Shown here piece by piece: positions 18,813 through 27,610 of a DNA stretch of 64,000 nt (position 1 is its first letter; every line of letters starts with the position of its first letter). Position numbers and translations under genes: made by a program. Source of the DNA: UBA5070 sp035913415 (lineage in GTDB: Bacteria; Fibrobacterota; Fibrobacteria; UBA5070); NCBI GenBank assembly GCA_035913415.1, contig JAMIIV010000159.1, forward strand, positions 101,295 to 165,294. The letters run 5' to 3'. Under the pieces are notes generated by a model. That model saw only the letters and a program-made list of their open reading frames with translations. It did not search any database and was not told where the DNA came from.

Positions 18813-19709
18813 TCACACCAGCCCGAGCACGATGTCGGCGATGCGGTTGAGGTCGGCGTCGGACAGGAATTGGATACGCATCTGGCCCTTGCCGTCCTTG
18901 GAACGGTCCAGTTGCACGCGCGTGCCCAGGCGTTCCTCGAGGCTGCGCAGGAACGCCGCCGTGTTGGGGTCGTCCGCCGGGCTGGCGGGTTTGGTGGCAG
19001 GCTTCTTCTTTTCCGGCGCCGCCGCTCCGGACTCCTGCTCGAGGGCGCGGACCGACCAGTGGTTGGCCAAGGCTTGCCGCCCCAGATGCAACTGGCGGTC
19101 TTCGGTCAGGGGAGCCAACACCCGCGCGTGTCCGGCCGAAAGTTCGCCGGTGACCACACGTTCCCGAATCTCCTCGTGGAGCTTCAGCAGCCGGAGGCTG
19201 TTGGTGATCGTCGGTCGACTGCGCCCCAGGCGTTCCGACAACTGCTCGTGGGTGTAGCCGCACGAAAGGATCAGCTCCTGGTAGGCTTCGGCCTCTTCGA
19301 TGGGATTGAGCTGGACCCGGATGATGTTCTCGATCAGTGCGTCTTCCCGCATCTCGCGGTCGGTGACTTGATCGCGGATCAAGGCGGGGATGGTGTCCTT
19401 TCCCGCCAATTGGCTGGCACGGAAACGACGTTCCCCCGCGACGATCTGGTAGGCGTCGCCTTGGCGACGGACCAGGATCGGTTGCAGGATTCCCTTCTCG
19501 CGGATGGAGGCCGCGAGTTCCTCGAGTTCCTCGGCGGCGAAGACCTTGCGCGGCTGGAACGGATTGGGAGTCAGTTTGTCGAGAGGGAGGATTTCGACGG
19601 TGCTTCCGTCGGGAGCAGCCACTCCCGCCACAGGGTCGCGGCTGTGCGCGAGGGACTTTTCCTGGAAGATGGCGCCGAGACCTTTGCCCAGTCCGCGATG
19701 CTTGTTCAC
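18813..19709 (-). CDS. parB: Chromosome partitioning protein ParB
   Basis: The 298-residue CTP-dependent clamp loads at parS and spreads along DNA. Visible parts are the N-terminal ParA-contact stretch (RGLGKGLGAIF), the CTP-binding box GERRFRA at 92-98, the helix-turn-helix (THEQLSERLGRSRPTITN near 152-170) and a Lys/Ala-Pro-rich linker before the C-terminal dimerisation domain. The gene overlaps parA by four bases. Three parS sites lie 1.7-2.8 kb upstream at 21370, 21886 and 22486. Confidence 0.96.
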   Translation of the reverse strand: MNKHRGLGKGLGAIFQEKSLAHSRDPVAGVAAPDGSTVEILPLDKLTPNPFQPRKVFAAEELEELAASIREKGILQPILVRRQGDAYQIVAGERRFRASQLAGKDTIPALIRDQVTDREMREDALIENIIRVQLNPIEEAEAYQELILSCGYTHEQLSERLGRSRPTITNSLRLLKLHEEIRERVVTGELSAGHARVLAPLTEDRQLHLGRQALANHWSVRALEQESGAAAPEKKKPATKPASPADDPNTAAFLRSLEERLGTRVQLDRSKDGKGQMRIQFLSDADLNRIADIVLGLV

Positions 19710-20485
19710 GCCGCGCCTCCCATCACTTCCTGAGCCAGCCGCATGTACGAGGTGGCGCCAGGAGTTGCGATGTCGTAGAGCAGGATCGGTTTGCCGAAGG
19801 ACGGGGCCTCGGCAAGTTTGATCGTGCGCGGAATGATGGTCTGGAACACGCGTTCGTTGAACGAGGTCCGCACTTCATCGACCACTTGCTTGGAGAGCAC
19901 GGTGGACGACTGGTGCATGGTCAGCAGAGCGCCTTCGATGCGCAGGCCCGGATTGAGGGAGCGCTGGGTGAGACGGATCGTGTTGATGAGTTCGGCCAGA
20001 CCCTGCAAGGCGTAGTACTCGCACTGGATGGGAATCAACACCGCGGTCGCCGCGACCAGGACGTTCAGCGTCAGGAGGCCGAGGGACGGGGGGGTGTCGA
20101 TGATGATGTAGTCGTAGCGCTGTTCGATCTGCTGGAGGAATCCGCGCAGGCGGGTCTCACGAGCGATCGCGCTGACGAGTTCGATCTCGGCACCGGCCAG
20201 ATGGTGCGTGGCGGGCAGAAGATCGAGGAAAGGAAGCTGGGTCTTGTGGAGGTATCCGGCGGCCTTCTCCGGAGTCCAAAGGTCTTCTTCACACAGCACG
20301 TCGTAGAGGGTGGGATCCTCTTCACCGAGGGTGACACCAACTCCCTGGGTTGCGTTGGCCTGCGGATCGGCGTCGACAAGCAGCGTGCGCTTCTCGGCCA
20401 TGGAGATGGCCGCCGACAAGTTGACGGCGGTGGTGGTCTTGCCGACTCCGCCCTTCTGATTGCAAACCGCGATGATTCTGGTCAT
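19706..20485 (-). CDS. parA: Chromosome partitioning ATPase ParA (Soj)
   Basis: The 259-residue deviant-Walker ATPase has KGGVGKTT at 11-18 with the signature Lys, the DADPQANAT segment and the IIIDTPPSLG switch region. At this length, with no N-terminal DNA-binding domain, it is a chromosomal type Ib/Soj ParA. The ATG at 20485 gives the canonical MTRIIAVCNQ start; the open frame upstream runs through rsmG. It lies 2 bp after rsmG and overlaps parB by four bases. Confidence 0.96.
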   Translation of the reverse strand: MTRIIAVCNQKGGVGKTTTAVNLSAAISMAEKRTLLVDADPQANATQGVGVTLGEEDPTLYDVLCEEDLWTPEKAAGYLHKTQLPFLDLLPATHHLAGAEIELVSAIARETRLRGFLQQIEQRYDYIIIDTPPSLGLLTLNVLVAATAVLIPIQCEYYALQGLAELINTIRLTQRSLNPGLRIEGALLTMHQSSTVLSKQVVDEVRTSFNERVFQTIIPRTIKLAEAPSFGKPILLYDIATPGATSYMRLAQEVMGGAA

Positions 20486-20487
20486 GG

Positions 20488-21102
20488 TCACTGCCCGTGG
20501 ATGGGGGTCTGGGCGAAGACGAGATGCCGGCCGGCCGGATCGCCGGCAAGGCGATACGGAATGGACGACAGGGAGTCGTACCCGTCGATCGAGGTGGGAG
20601 AGAAGTTCGTCTTGAGGGTTGCGAAATGCCCCCCAGGACGGAGAAAGGGGAGGGCGCGCGCCGCATCTTCTTCTGTCGAACCCAAGGCCCGGCAGCTCAC
20701 CACATCCATGCGACCCTTGAGGTTGGGCCATTCTTGCAGTGCCTCGATCGGGGACGCCATGATCTGGACGTCGAGCTCGAGCTCCCGGAGGATGCGCGAG
20801 AGGAATCGGGCGCGATTGCCGCGAGGCTCCACGCCGAAGAATCGGGTTTCGGGAAGAGCGATGGCCAGGGGGATGAGAGGAAAGCCGGCGCCGCAACCCA
20901 TGTCGAGCCACTGCTGCGGGCGGTCTTCCAGGGGAAGTTTCAGCATCTGCAAAGAGTCTTCGGAATGGCGGGTTCGCAGAAACGGGAGATCTCCCGCGCT
21001 GACCAGGTTCTGTTTTCGTGACTCTTGCTTCAACAGCTTCTCGAAACGCGTGAGCGTTTCGAGCTGTTTGGCGGTGAGATCCGAGGGAAGGGGAGAGGTC
21101 AT
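20488..21102 (-). CDS. rsmG: 16S rRNA m7G527 methyltransferase RsmG
   Basis: The 204-residue enzyme methylates N7 of G527 in 16S rRNA. The SAM-binding loop is LDMGCGAGFPLIPLA (66-80), preceded by the SLQMLKLPLED segment. The NFSPTS stretch lies toward the C-terminus. It is the first gene of the long minus-strand run and directly precedes parA, the common rsmG-parA-parB order found near replication origins. The upstream mnmG that often accompanies it is not present. Upstream DNA contains the parS region. Confidence 0.94.
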   Translation of the reverse strand: MTSPLPSDLTAKQLETLTRFEKLLKQESRKQNLVSAGDLPFLRTRHSEDSLQMLKLPLEDRPQQWLDMGCGAGFPLIPLAIALPETRFFGVEPRGNRARFLSRILRELELDVQIMASPIEALQEWPNLKGRMDVVSCRALGSTEEDAARALPFLRPGGHFATLKTNFSPTSIDGYDSLSSIPYRLAGDPAGRHLVFAQTPIHGQ

Positions 21103-21369
21103 GCTGACACTGGTTCCAGGGTTTCGATCCATCGCTTTGCCGGTCTGGACGCTGGCCGAGAGGCGTAGCGCTCCGGTCCCGGACGGTCGGTGCAAGGTAA
21201 GTAGGACGCGAGGGAGATCCCACCACCTGCCTTGGAGGAGGGTGGGGCGGATTTCTTTTGCAATCCGCGATCTGTCGGGGCTTCGTATGCCATGAAACAA
21301 TGCCTGTAGTGTTTTGCCTGGATTCTGCGTGGATCGGACTTTTCTGCGATTTTCTTCTCTCCTGGACGT

Positions 21370-21385
21370 TGTTTCACGTGAAACA
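21370..21385. promoter_or_regulatory. parS site 1 (perfect)
   Basis: TGTTTCACGTGAAACA is an exact match to the bacterial parS consensus bound by ParB. It lies 268 bp upstream of rsmG, in the putative promoter region of the rsmG-parAB genes. Confidence 0.95.
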
Positions 21386-21598
21386 CGGGCGCGTTGAGTC
21401 TCTGGTGAGGGGCGTCGAATGATCTGGTTGGGGGGAGGGTCGCGGCGATTCATGGCGTATGGTTGGTGCAGATGAGGGTGGACGAAGGGGACGTGAGAGC
21501 TGGCGCCAGAGGGCAAGATCGGCACCGCCGAAGGGGGCTCGATGTTGCGGGAGCGCTGGATCGCTGAGAGAGTGAGAAAATCCCTCGGAGCGACCAAA

Positions 21599-21905
21599 AT
21601 CCACCGCTCGTCCTGAGGAGCGAAGCGCCCTTCGACAGGCTCAGGAGAGTTCTCGAAGGGCGGGCGGTGGATTCGCGGGCACAGCATATGGTGTACAGCG
21701 TGGCGCCGCTGCCCTCCCCCTTCGAGACGGCCCAAAGGGCCACCACAGGGTGAGCGGGGGAGGGGCGCCGTTCCTCAGGACGAGCGGCTTACTGGTGTAT
21801 CGGTTTATTATCAGGCTCTGAGGGCTTCGTTTGGCTGCCATCGGCAGAGTTCGCTTCTCGCGCCTGGTCTCAGAAGCGGCGGGAGTGTTTCACGTGGAAC
21901 ATCGC
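21599..21905. repeat. Duplicated unit, copy 1, containing parS site 2
   Basis: The unit starts with a palindromic TTCGACAGGCTCAGGA repeat and passes through TCTCGAAGGGCGGGCGGTGG (from 21651). It continues with an AGGGTGAGCGGGGG segment and ends at the parS site. The distance from the GGGCGGGCGGTGG block to parS is 235 bp, versus 240 bp in copy 2. Confidence 0.75.
21886..21901. promoter_or_regulatory. parS site 2 (one mismatch)
   Basis: TGTTTCACGTGGAACA differs from the perfect parS by one base in the right half. It lies at the end of the first duplicated unit. Confidence 0.88.
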
Positions 21906-22195
21906 CGAGCTTTGTTGAGAGGGGCTTTTGCGGATCGAAAGCTCTCTGCCACGAGACTCCTGGTGCCTGTTGGATCGCGCCGAGGACTATGAGGACTGGG
22001 TGCCGCAATCTTGGTCGGGAGCGAATTGGGGTGGGGCGCCATGCGTTGGTGGTGGGGGAGGCGGCTCACAGGTCTTGTCGGGCTGGAGTGCCTGGCGACA
22101 AAGTGCTTGCGCGAAAGAGGGTTTGGTGGCCCGAGGATGCTTTGGTCGCGGAGGAGGTGTTTACGGATTCCGGAATTCGCCCACGAAACCGCTCG

Positions 22196-22505
22196 TCTCT
22201 TCGACAAGCTCAGGACTTGCCTGAGGCGCGAGTCTCTGCCTCGTGTCTCGAAGGGCGGGCGGTGGATTCGCGAACACACGATGTCGTGCGCACGATAACC
22301 ACCGAAACGCCGCGGCCCTCCCCTTCGACAGGCTCAGGACAGAACTCAGGGTGAGCGGGGGCGCCCTTCCTCATGACGAGCAGGATTCTGGTGCATCGGC
22401 TCGTTCTCACCCGAGGAGGCGTCGACCGGCTTTGCTTGGCAGTCGCTCGTACTTCCTTGGAAGTTGCGTTGTAGACGAGCGGAGACGTTTCACGTGGAAC
22501 ATCCG
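22196..22505. repeat. Duplicated unit, copy 2, containing parS site 3
   Basis: This is a diverged copy of 21599-21905. The same ordered blocks are present: TTCGACAAGCTCAGGA, TCTCGAAGGGCGGGCGGTGG from 22246, AGGGTGAGCGGGGG, CCTCATGACGAGCAGG, then parS. The substitutions are scattered, so the duplication is not recent. Confidence 0.75.
22486..22501. promoter_or_regulatory. parS site 3 (two mismatches)
   Basis: CGTTTCACGTGGAACA keeps the GTTTCACGTGGAAC core and shares the right-half variant of site 2. The three parS-like sites are spaced 516 and 600 bp apart. Confidence 0.82.
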
Positions 22506-22921
22506 TGCGGGTTGCAAAGCTGAGCGAGGGGATGTGGTGGATGCAACGCCCCCGATCTCGTTGCTTGAGGTTGGCCTTCCATTTGCCGCGATCGCGCGTG
22601 TCTCTGGCGGAGTCGAGGCCGTGAGGCTTGGCGAGTCGGGGCGGATGGCGCAACGGGGGCTCGGCGAACTCGCGATTCGGCGACGAGATCGATGGTGCTC
22701 TGGGGATGGGGTGTCGCCGGGGCAGGCTGATCGGTGGGGGCATTCGACAGCGGAGCGGGGGGTACGGCGATGCCGTAGTGGGTTCGACCACCGGGGTTGT
22801 AGGTCGACCCGATCTGAAGCTGCCACCCTTTGCGTCAGGACAACGCCATTCCTCAGGGATGCTGTGGTCCGGTCCAAGGGGTCTGCAGCCGGTTGGTGCG
22901 TCCCGAGGAATTTCCCCGGGT

Positions 22922-23746
22922 TTAGGCCGGTGCGGGGCTACGTGCCTTCAGCCTCTGGTGCCACAGACCGAAATGGTCGGATGGGGTCTGGGCCAGCAAG
23001 GGGAGAAACTCTTGGTCGAGCAGTGCATCCCACTCGAGCACCACATGGGAATCCCATTCCTTCAATTCCAGGATGTAGTGGTCGGACCCAGGGTGGAGGA
23101 CTCCCGTCCATACTCGGGAGGGGTTTCCCTCTGTCCACCACTCGGGCAAACGAGATACCAGGGTGGGGTGCCCCATCCAATGGCCTGGACGAGAGACCCC
23201 GGGAGGACGCTGGTCGGCGAGAAACGCGATCAGACCTCCGGTCGCGAGTTGGCGACGTCCCAATCGCAACGACTGGTGGTCGTAGCTCATCCGAAGGCCG
23301 ATTCCTTCGCGGAGCCAATCGAGCAGGCGGCGCCCCCATGGATGGGAGGGAGCGCGGGCAACACATAGGGCCCCGGGACGGAGCTGGGTCAGAATCCCGG
23401 CGAGCCATTCCCATTGCCCGTGGTGCATGGAGAGGAACAGGATCGGACCCGGTTGGCGCCAATTGTCCAGAGCCTCCGTCTGAAGGGGCTGGAGATTCAG
23501 GCGATTCCAGCCGTGACTCAGTAGGCGAAGAATTTCTCGCAGGGCGTTGAAGGTGAGATCGTGTTCCAAGGTGGGAGGGGCTGGGATTCCGAGGGCAGCC
23601 AGTTGTTCACGAGGTAGACCGTTGCGTGGGAGGAGTCGTAGAGCGAGAGTGTTGGCCAGCGGAAGCAAGGATTCGAGGATGCGGTCGCGTCGGCGCCGGT
23701 GGTAGGGGAGGGCCACCCGTAGGTTGTGCAATGGCTGGACGGTCAT
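22922..23746 (-). CDS. Lipid A late acyltransferase family protein (LpxL/HtrB-like)
   Basis: The 274-residue protein matches the LpxL/LpxM fold, which transfers acyl chains to lipid A precursors at the inner membrane. The catalytic HX4(D/E) motif is His108 to Glu113 in MHHGQWEW. The LADQRPP segment corresponds to the conserved DQ region. Unlike LpxL there is no long N-terminal hydrophobic helix, and the protein is somewhat short, so the exact acceptor is uncertain. The ATG at 23746 overlaps the sixA stop by four bases; upstream in-frame ATGs at 23752 and 23839 are less likely. Confidence 0.85.
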   Translation of the reverse strand: MTVQPLHNLRVALPYHRRRRDRILESLLPLANTLALRLLPRNGLPREQLAALGIPAPPTLEHDLTFNALREILRLLSHGWNRLNLQPLQTEALDNWRQPGPILFLSMHHGQWEWLAGILTQLRPGALCVARAPSHPWGRRLLDWLREGIGLRMSYDHQSLRLGRRQLATGGLIAFLADQRPPGVSRPGHWMGHPTLVSRLPEWWTEGNPSRVWTGVLHPGSDHYILELKEWDSHVVLEWDALLDQEFLPLLAQTPSDHFGLWHQRLKARSPAPA

Positions 23747-24228
23747 GGACATGGCGTACAGGCACGAGCAGACAAGAACAGGCGCAGGTTCCAGGTCGAG
23801 TCGGTGCGCGACAAATCTACCCAGGCAGATTTGGGCCACTCGCCGGGCAACGAACAGCCCAGATGGCTCAGGAGATTGGACAGCAGCGGATCATGCCCCA
23901 CGAACAACGGGGAACCGATCGACGCTTCTTCCAGCAAGCGAGCCAGGAATTCCGATGGAAGGAGGGCATCATGGGACAACGCGTCCATCTGTCGAAGGGG
24001 ACAGTCCAGGATCGATCCGAGGATCTCTCCCGTCTGCTGACTCCGGCTACGAGGCGACACGCAGATGCGGTCGGGTCGGAAGTCCAGGGCAAGCATCGCT
24101 AGGCCGATCTGCCGGGTTTCGTTTCGCCCTGTTTCCGTCAGGGGACGGAGATCATCGGCGAGGAGCGAGTCGACCCGAGCGGCGCCCGCATGACCGTGCC
24201 GGACCAACGACAGGCGGGTGGATATCAC
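23743..24228 (-). CDS. SixA-type histidine phosphatase
   Basis: The 161-residue protein belongs to the phosphoglycerate mutase-like superfamily. It has the catalytic RHG at 10-12 (VRHGHAG), a phosphate-binding Arg in SPRSRSQQT, and the second His in FVGHDPLLSNLLSHLG, the wording of SixA phosphohistidine phosphatases. No ATG precedes the motif in frame. A GTG at 24228 overlaps the upstream stop as GTGA, the same coupling seen elsewhere, and is taken as the start. It might dephosphorylate a His-containing phosphotransfer domain, but no such domain is adjacent. Confidence 0.87.
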   Translation of the reverse strand: MISTRLSLVRHGHAGAARVDSLLADDLRPLTETGRNETRQIGLAMLALDFRPDRICVSPRSRSQQTGEILGSILDCPLRQMDALSHDALLPSEFLARLLEEASIGSPLFVGHDPLLSNLLSHLGCSLPGEWPKSAWVDLSRTDSTWNLRLFLSARACTPCP

Positions 24229-26510
24229 TCGGCGATCAGAAGCGGACCGCCGACTTTCTGCTTGCCGTCCTTGAGGGTCCAACGATAGACGCCGGGGCGC
24301 AACTGGGAAGGAGCTGGGATGGACCAGCGGAAATACCCGCCGGACTGTCGATCCGCTTTGAGCTGAAGCACCAGGGAGCCATCGGCCGCGTGTAGGTAAA
24401 AATCGGATCCCGCAGTTGCGCCATCGACGACGAGTTCCCTGTGAGACCTTGTACGAAGAGGGTTTGGCCAAACACGTGCCTTGCTGGTTTCCAGTTGGGA
24501 GGGCAGGGGGCGGAAAGGCGATGACCACAGGCCAAGACCTGCATCGGTGGAAACCAAGGCGGTTCCCGTAGTCGGGTCCACCGACAAGGAGAGAACGTTG
24601 TTCGAGGGAAGGCCGTCGGCGGTGGTCACTTCGCGGACCAAACGGAAGACCCAGGAGGAGTCGGCGAACTGGACAGAGAAGATGTCGATACCCTCGGAAC
24701 CCGCGACCCAGACCTGTCCCAACCCATCGAGGGCGAGGGTCCGCCACTTTTGCCGGGGGCTCAAGGGCATTGGTTGCGTCAGGCTGTTGGCCAGCAGCGT
24801 GTCTTTGGTGGTGTTGGCTGGGAAGGCCAGCAAGCTGTTGGGGGTCATGGCGATGACCATGGGTTCACCGTCGATGGTGGCTGAGGCCACGCGGCGGAAG
24901 TCGCCGAAGCGGCGAAAGACGCGCGTGGCCACCGAAGCATCGTGACGAGGTTTGTTCAAAACGGTCAAGGTGCCTTCCAGGATTCCCGTTGCCGTGGCAA
25001 TCCAGATGTGGCGATCCTGGACCAACAGGCCCGAATGCAAGCCTCCAACCACGCCTTGAAATTTCCAGCACCGAGGAGCTGCGCCCGCTTTGGCGGTGGC
25101 TTCGAACAGGATGATGGAATCGGTGGGCGTGTCTTTCGGGTACTGGACTCCCCAGACGGCGGTGTCGGTGCTGGTTATCGAATTGATCACGGCGAAGTTC
25201 GCAAGATTGGGGCTGGGGTTGACGCCTTCCAGGCAGGAATTGTTGGGGATCCACTGTTTCCATTCCAAGGAGTCGGAGCCGCGATCCGCCGAAGGGAGGG
25301 TTCCCCAGAGGCCTTGACCCCAGCTACCGACCCACACGGATTGGCTGGGTCCGGACACCAGGGAGGTCTGGTCGCCATCGACGGTGTAAAAATTCGTCAG
25401 GTAGGGAACGATGGTGGAGCGGAAGGCTCCCTTCCATGGCGACTCCCATGCAGAACGAGAACGATTCCAAGTCACAACCTTGTTGTTGCTCCAGGCCAGG
25501 ATCCTTCCGTTGGGTTCGATCCTGGACAGGGGGGGGGGCGGAGCGGGAAAGTGGTTCGATGGCAGGGGTGGCTCGCGTATGGTGCCGTCAGCCGAGATCA
25601 CCAGCGGCCCTTGGGAGAATGGTTCGAAATTGTCTGCCGTGTTCTGCGATGAAACCAACAACTCGGTGCCGATGTCCAGAGCATGAACCGGATAGATTTG
25701 ATCGTCCCACACCTTGACCGGAAGTCCGGTGCGACTGAAAGGACGGCCGTTCCAGAACACTCCGGTTTGGTTGAGCAGGATGCCTTTGGCGCCGAAGGTG
25801 AACGTGGATTGCCATGACACGCCGGTGGCGGTGGGAAACAGGGCGTCGTAGGGGTCGGTCGGGGCGGATTGGGCCAGCAGGGACCAGCGGCGAGGGTCGG
25901 CGACGAAGGCGCGGTTGTTACCCAGGGAGTCCCAGGGTGGAACAATTCGCATGAGCCCACCCATCAGGCCTACCCAGAGGGTGTCGCCGGACAACTGCAG
26001 GGAACGAACCTCGCGTTTGCCCAGGGTGCCGAATTGGTCGCACCAATCCAGGGACCTGCCTGAATCGGTGGCGAAGAAGGTCAGGCCTTTGGGACCTCCC
26101 ATCACGAGCACGTCACGGCCGGTGCGCGCGTTGTGGTGCATGGCCATGGCACGCGGGGTGAACGACCAGGGTGAGGGTGCGGCGGAATAGGTGCCCACAG
26201 TCTGCCACATGGCTTCGTCGGGGCGTTTCACGGCGAGGTCTCCGCGGGCGGAAACTGTCCAGACCGAGCCGTCGAGCTGGCTGACGATGGAGACCAGGTC
26301 GGTGGAGGGGAGGCCTTCGTTGCGCTGGTGCAACCGGGTGGTGTTTCCGTCGAGGTCCCACTCGAGCACGCCGCCCGAGGTGGCGAACCAGGCGGTTCGG
26401 CCTGTGGCGGCTCCCATGCGTGCCTCGCCGGTCCAGGTCCAGTAACGCCATTCGTCGGCGGATGCATTCAGGGAAAGCGCGGCCACGGCCGCCAGGAGGG
26501 AGCGGTTCAT
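24225..26510 (-). CDS. Secreted beta-propeller protein with T9SS-like sorting tail
   Basis: The 761-residue product starts with a signal peptide (MNRSLLAAVAALSLNASA) and continues as repeated beta-propeller blades. These include motifs of the two-component-regulator propeller type (TTADGLPSNNVLSLSVDP, GTALVSTDAGLGLW). The last 80 residues begin VWPNPL and follow the strand pattern of the Por/type IX secretion C-terminal sorting domain. It is probably an extracellular or surface-attached protein of unknown ligand. The first ATG of the frame, at 26609, would remove the signal peptide from the N-terminus, so 26510 is chosen. Its stop overlaps sixA. Confidence 0.82.
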   Translation of the reverse strand: MNRSLLAAVAALSLNASADEWRYWTWTGEARMGAATGRTAWFATSGGVLEWDLDGNTTRLHQRNEGLPSTDLVSIVSQLDGSVWTVSARGDLAVKRPDEAMWQTVGTYSAAPSPWSFTPRAMAMHHNARTGRDVLVMGGPKGLTFFATDSGRSLDWCDQFGTLGKREVRSLQLSGDTLWVGLMGGLMRIVPPWDSLGNNRAFVADPRRWSLLAQSAPTDPYDALFPTATGVSWQSTFTFGAKGILLNQTGVFWNGRPFSRTGLPVKVWDDQIYPVHALDIGTELLVSSQNTADNFEPFSQGPLVISADGTIREPPLPSNHFPAPPPPLSRIEPNGRILAWSNNKVVTWNRSRSAWESPWKGAFRSTIVPYLTNFYTVDGDQTSLVSGPSQSVWVGSWGQGLWGTLPSADRGSDSLEWKQWIPNNSCLEGVNPSPNLANFAVINSITSTDTAVWGVQYPKDTPTDSIILFEATAKAGAAPRCWKFQGVVGGLHSGLLVQDRHIWIATATGILEGTLTVLNKPRHDASVATRVFRRFGDFRRVASATIDGEPMVIAMTPNSLLAFPANTTKDTLLANSLTQPMPLSPRQKWRTLALDGLGQVWVAGSEGIDIFSVQFADSSWVFRLVREVTTADGLPSNNVLSLSVDPTTGTALVSTDAGLGLWSSPFRPLPSQLETSKARVWPNPLRTRSHRELVVDGATAGSDFYLHAADGSLVLQLKADRQSGGYFRWSIPAPSQLRPGVYRWTLKDGKQKVGGPLLIAE

Positions 26511-26605
26511 GCGGCCAAGATACGAGCTTTGTGGCGACCTGGAGACATTTGCCGATTTGGAGAGTTCCTCACGCACCTCCGAAGACGCCGGAGGGGGAAC
26601 TCGAA

Positions 26606-27610
26606 TCACGGTCTGGGTGGTGCGAACAGGTCGGGGTTTTCGCGGTCGGCCCAGATCTCCCGGGCCTGGGCGTACGAACGATCGAAGGCCTGCTGCACCG
26701 GGGGCTCGACGTTGGCCGCTTCCACACGGGACTTGGTTCGGTCGAAGACGCCGATGTATTGGCCCGCCAGGTCGATGTCACCCAGCCGCATGCCCAGTGC
26801 CACGATCTGGTAGAGGATCTGGCCGTCGTACTGGAAACCAGGGGCGTTCGACCTCTCGAAGCAGGCGAGATAGTTCTGCAATGCTTGTTTGTAGTAGTCC
26901 TTGGGTTCCAGCCCATGGACAAGGGCGATGGTGGCCTGCTTGAGGGCGTATCCGGCCATCTTGAAGGCCGAGAACGGGACGTTGCGGGAAAATTCGATGC
27001 GCGCCCGCATGATGGCCAGCTCGTAGGCCGCGATGCCGGCTTGGGGGGTGCGATTGCGGACCATCAGGTGCTGTTGCACGTCCAGGCCGTGGTCGGCCAC
27101 CCAGGTGGCGCGTTCGTCGGCCACGGCCAGGATGGCGGCGAGTTCACCCTGGTGGAGACGCGCGGGCAGTTCAACCCCACGAGCCGGGTCGCGGGCGATG
27201 AAGTCGCGTTTGTCGGGCGAGGCGTACAGGCACTGGGGGCAGATCGTGACCTGCAGGGTGTTGTAGTCGACCACCTGGAACCGCCCCGCCTTGCGGTAGT
27301 GGGGCATCCCGAAACGATCGGTCAGGACCTGCAGGCTCTTGGCCTTGAGATCGTAGCTGGGGATGTGCATCAAATAGCACGAAGGGCATTTGAGGAACAC
27401 GATGAAGACGGGGTCGTCCGCGGCGGTTTCTTCGGGGAGAACCTCCGGCAGCACGACAACCTTGGGTTTCTCGTGTTCGGACTGCAGCGTCTGGATCTTC
27501 AGAGCGTCGATGCGGAACCCGAAACGGGTGATGTACTCTTCGACCAGGGCATCGGACCCTAACATCACCTTAAGACGGCGTCGGACTCCAACTTCATCGA
27601 TGATGGCCAT
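26606..27610 (-). CDS. DUF2225-like zinc-ribbon and TPR protein
   Basis: The 334-residue protein has two cysteine pairs, Cys75-x2-Cys78 (KCPSCYL) and Cys124-x2-Cys127 (CPQCLYA), suited to a zinc ribbon. A helical TPR-like half follows (QALQNYLACFERSN, ILYQIVALGMRLGDIDLAGQYI). This architecture matches DUF2225, whose function is unknown. The start at 27610 overlaps by two bases the start of the divergent lpxK-like gene, so each promoter must lie inside the other gene or one start is misassigned. Confidence 0.75.
   Translation of the reverse strand: MAIIDEVGVRRRLKVMLGSDALVEEYITRFGFRIDALKIQTLQSEHEKPKVVVLPEVLPEETAADDPVFIVFLKCPSCYLMHIPSYDLKAKSLQVLTDRFGMPHYRKAGRFQVVDYNTLQVTICPQCLYASPDKRDFIARDPARGVELPARLHQGELAAILAVADERATWVADHGLDVQQHLMVRNRTPQAGIAAYELAIMRARIEFSRNVPFSAFKMAGYALKQATIALVHGLEPKDYYKQALQNYLACFERSNAPGFQYDGQILYQIVALGMRLGDIDLAGQYIGVFDRTKSRVEAANVEPPVQQAFDRSYAQAREIWADRENPDLFAPPRP

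Larger units (their letters stand above)
21103..22921. other. Gene-free centromere-like region
   Basis: No open frame here looks like a protein; all are rich in Arg, Pro and Ser and match no family. The 1.8-kb stretch contains three parS sites, copies of a palindromic repeat around TTCGACAGGCTCAGGA, and a direct duplication of about 300 bp. It separates the rsmG-parAB run from the lpxL gene, both on the minus strand, so the rsmG promoter should lie near its left end. Confidence 0.7.

Noticed and set aside
22210..22791. Minus-strand open frame of 193 codons in the parS region
   Set aside because: It reads through parS and the repeats as low-complexity Pro/Arg/Ser sequence, so it is not accepted as a gene.
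22243..23550. Plus-strand open frame of about 435 codons across the parS region and lpxL-like gene
   Set aside because: Composition is Arg/Gly/Ser-rich without motifs, and the minus strand carries the HX4E acyltransferase.
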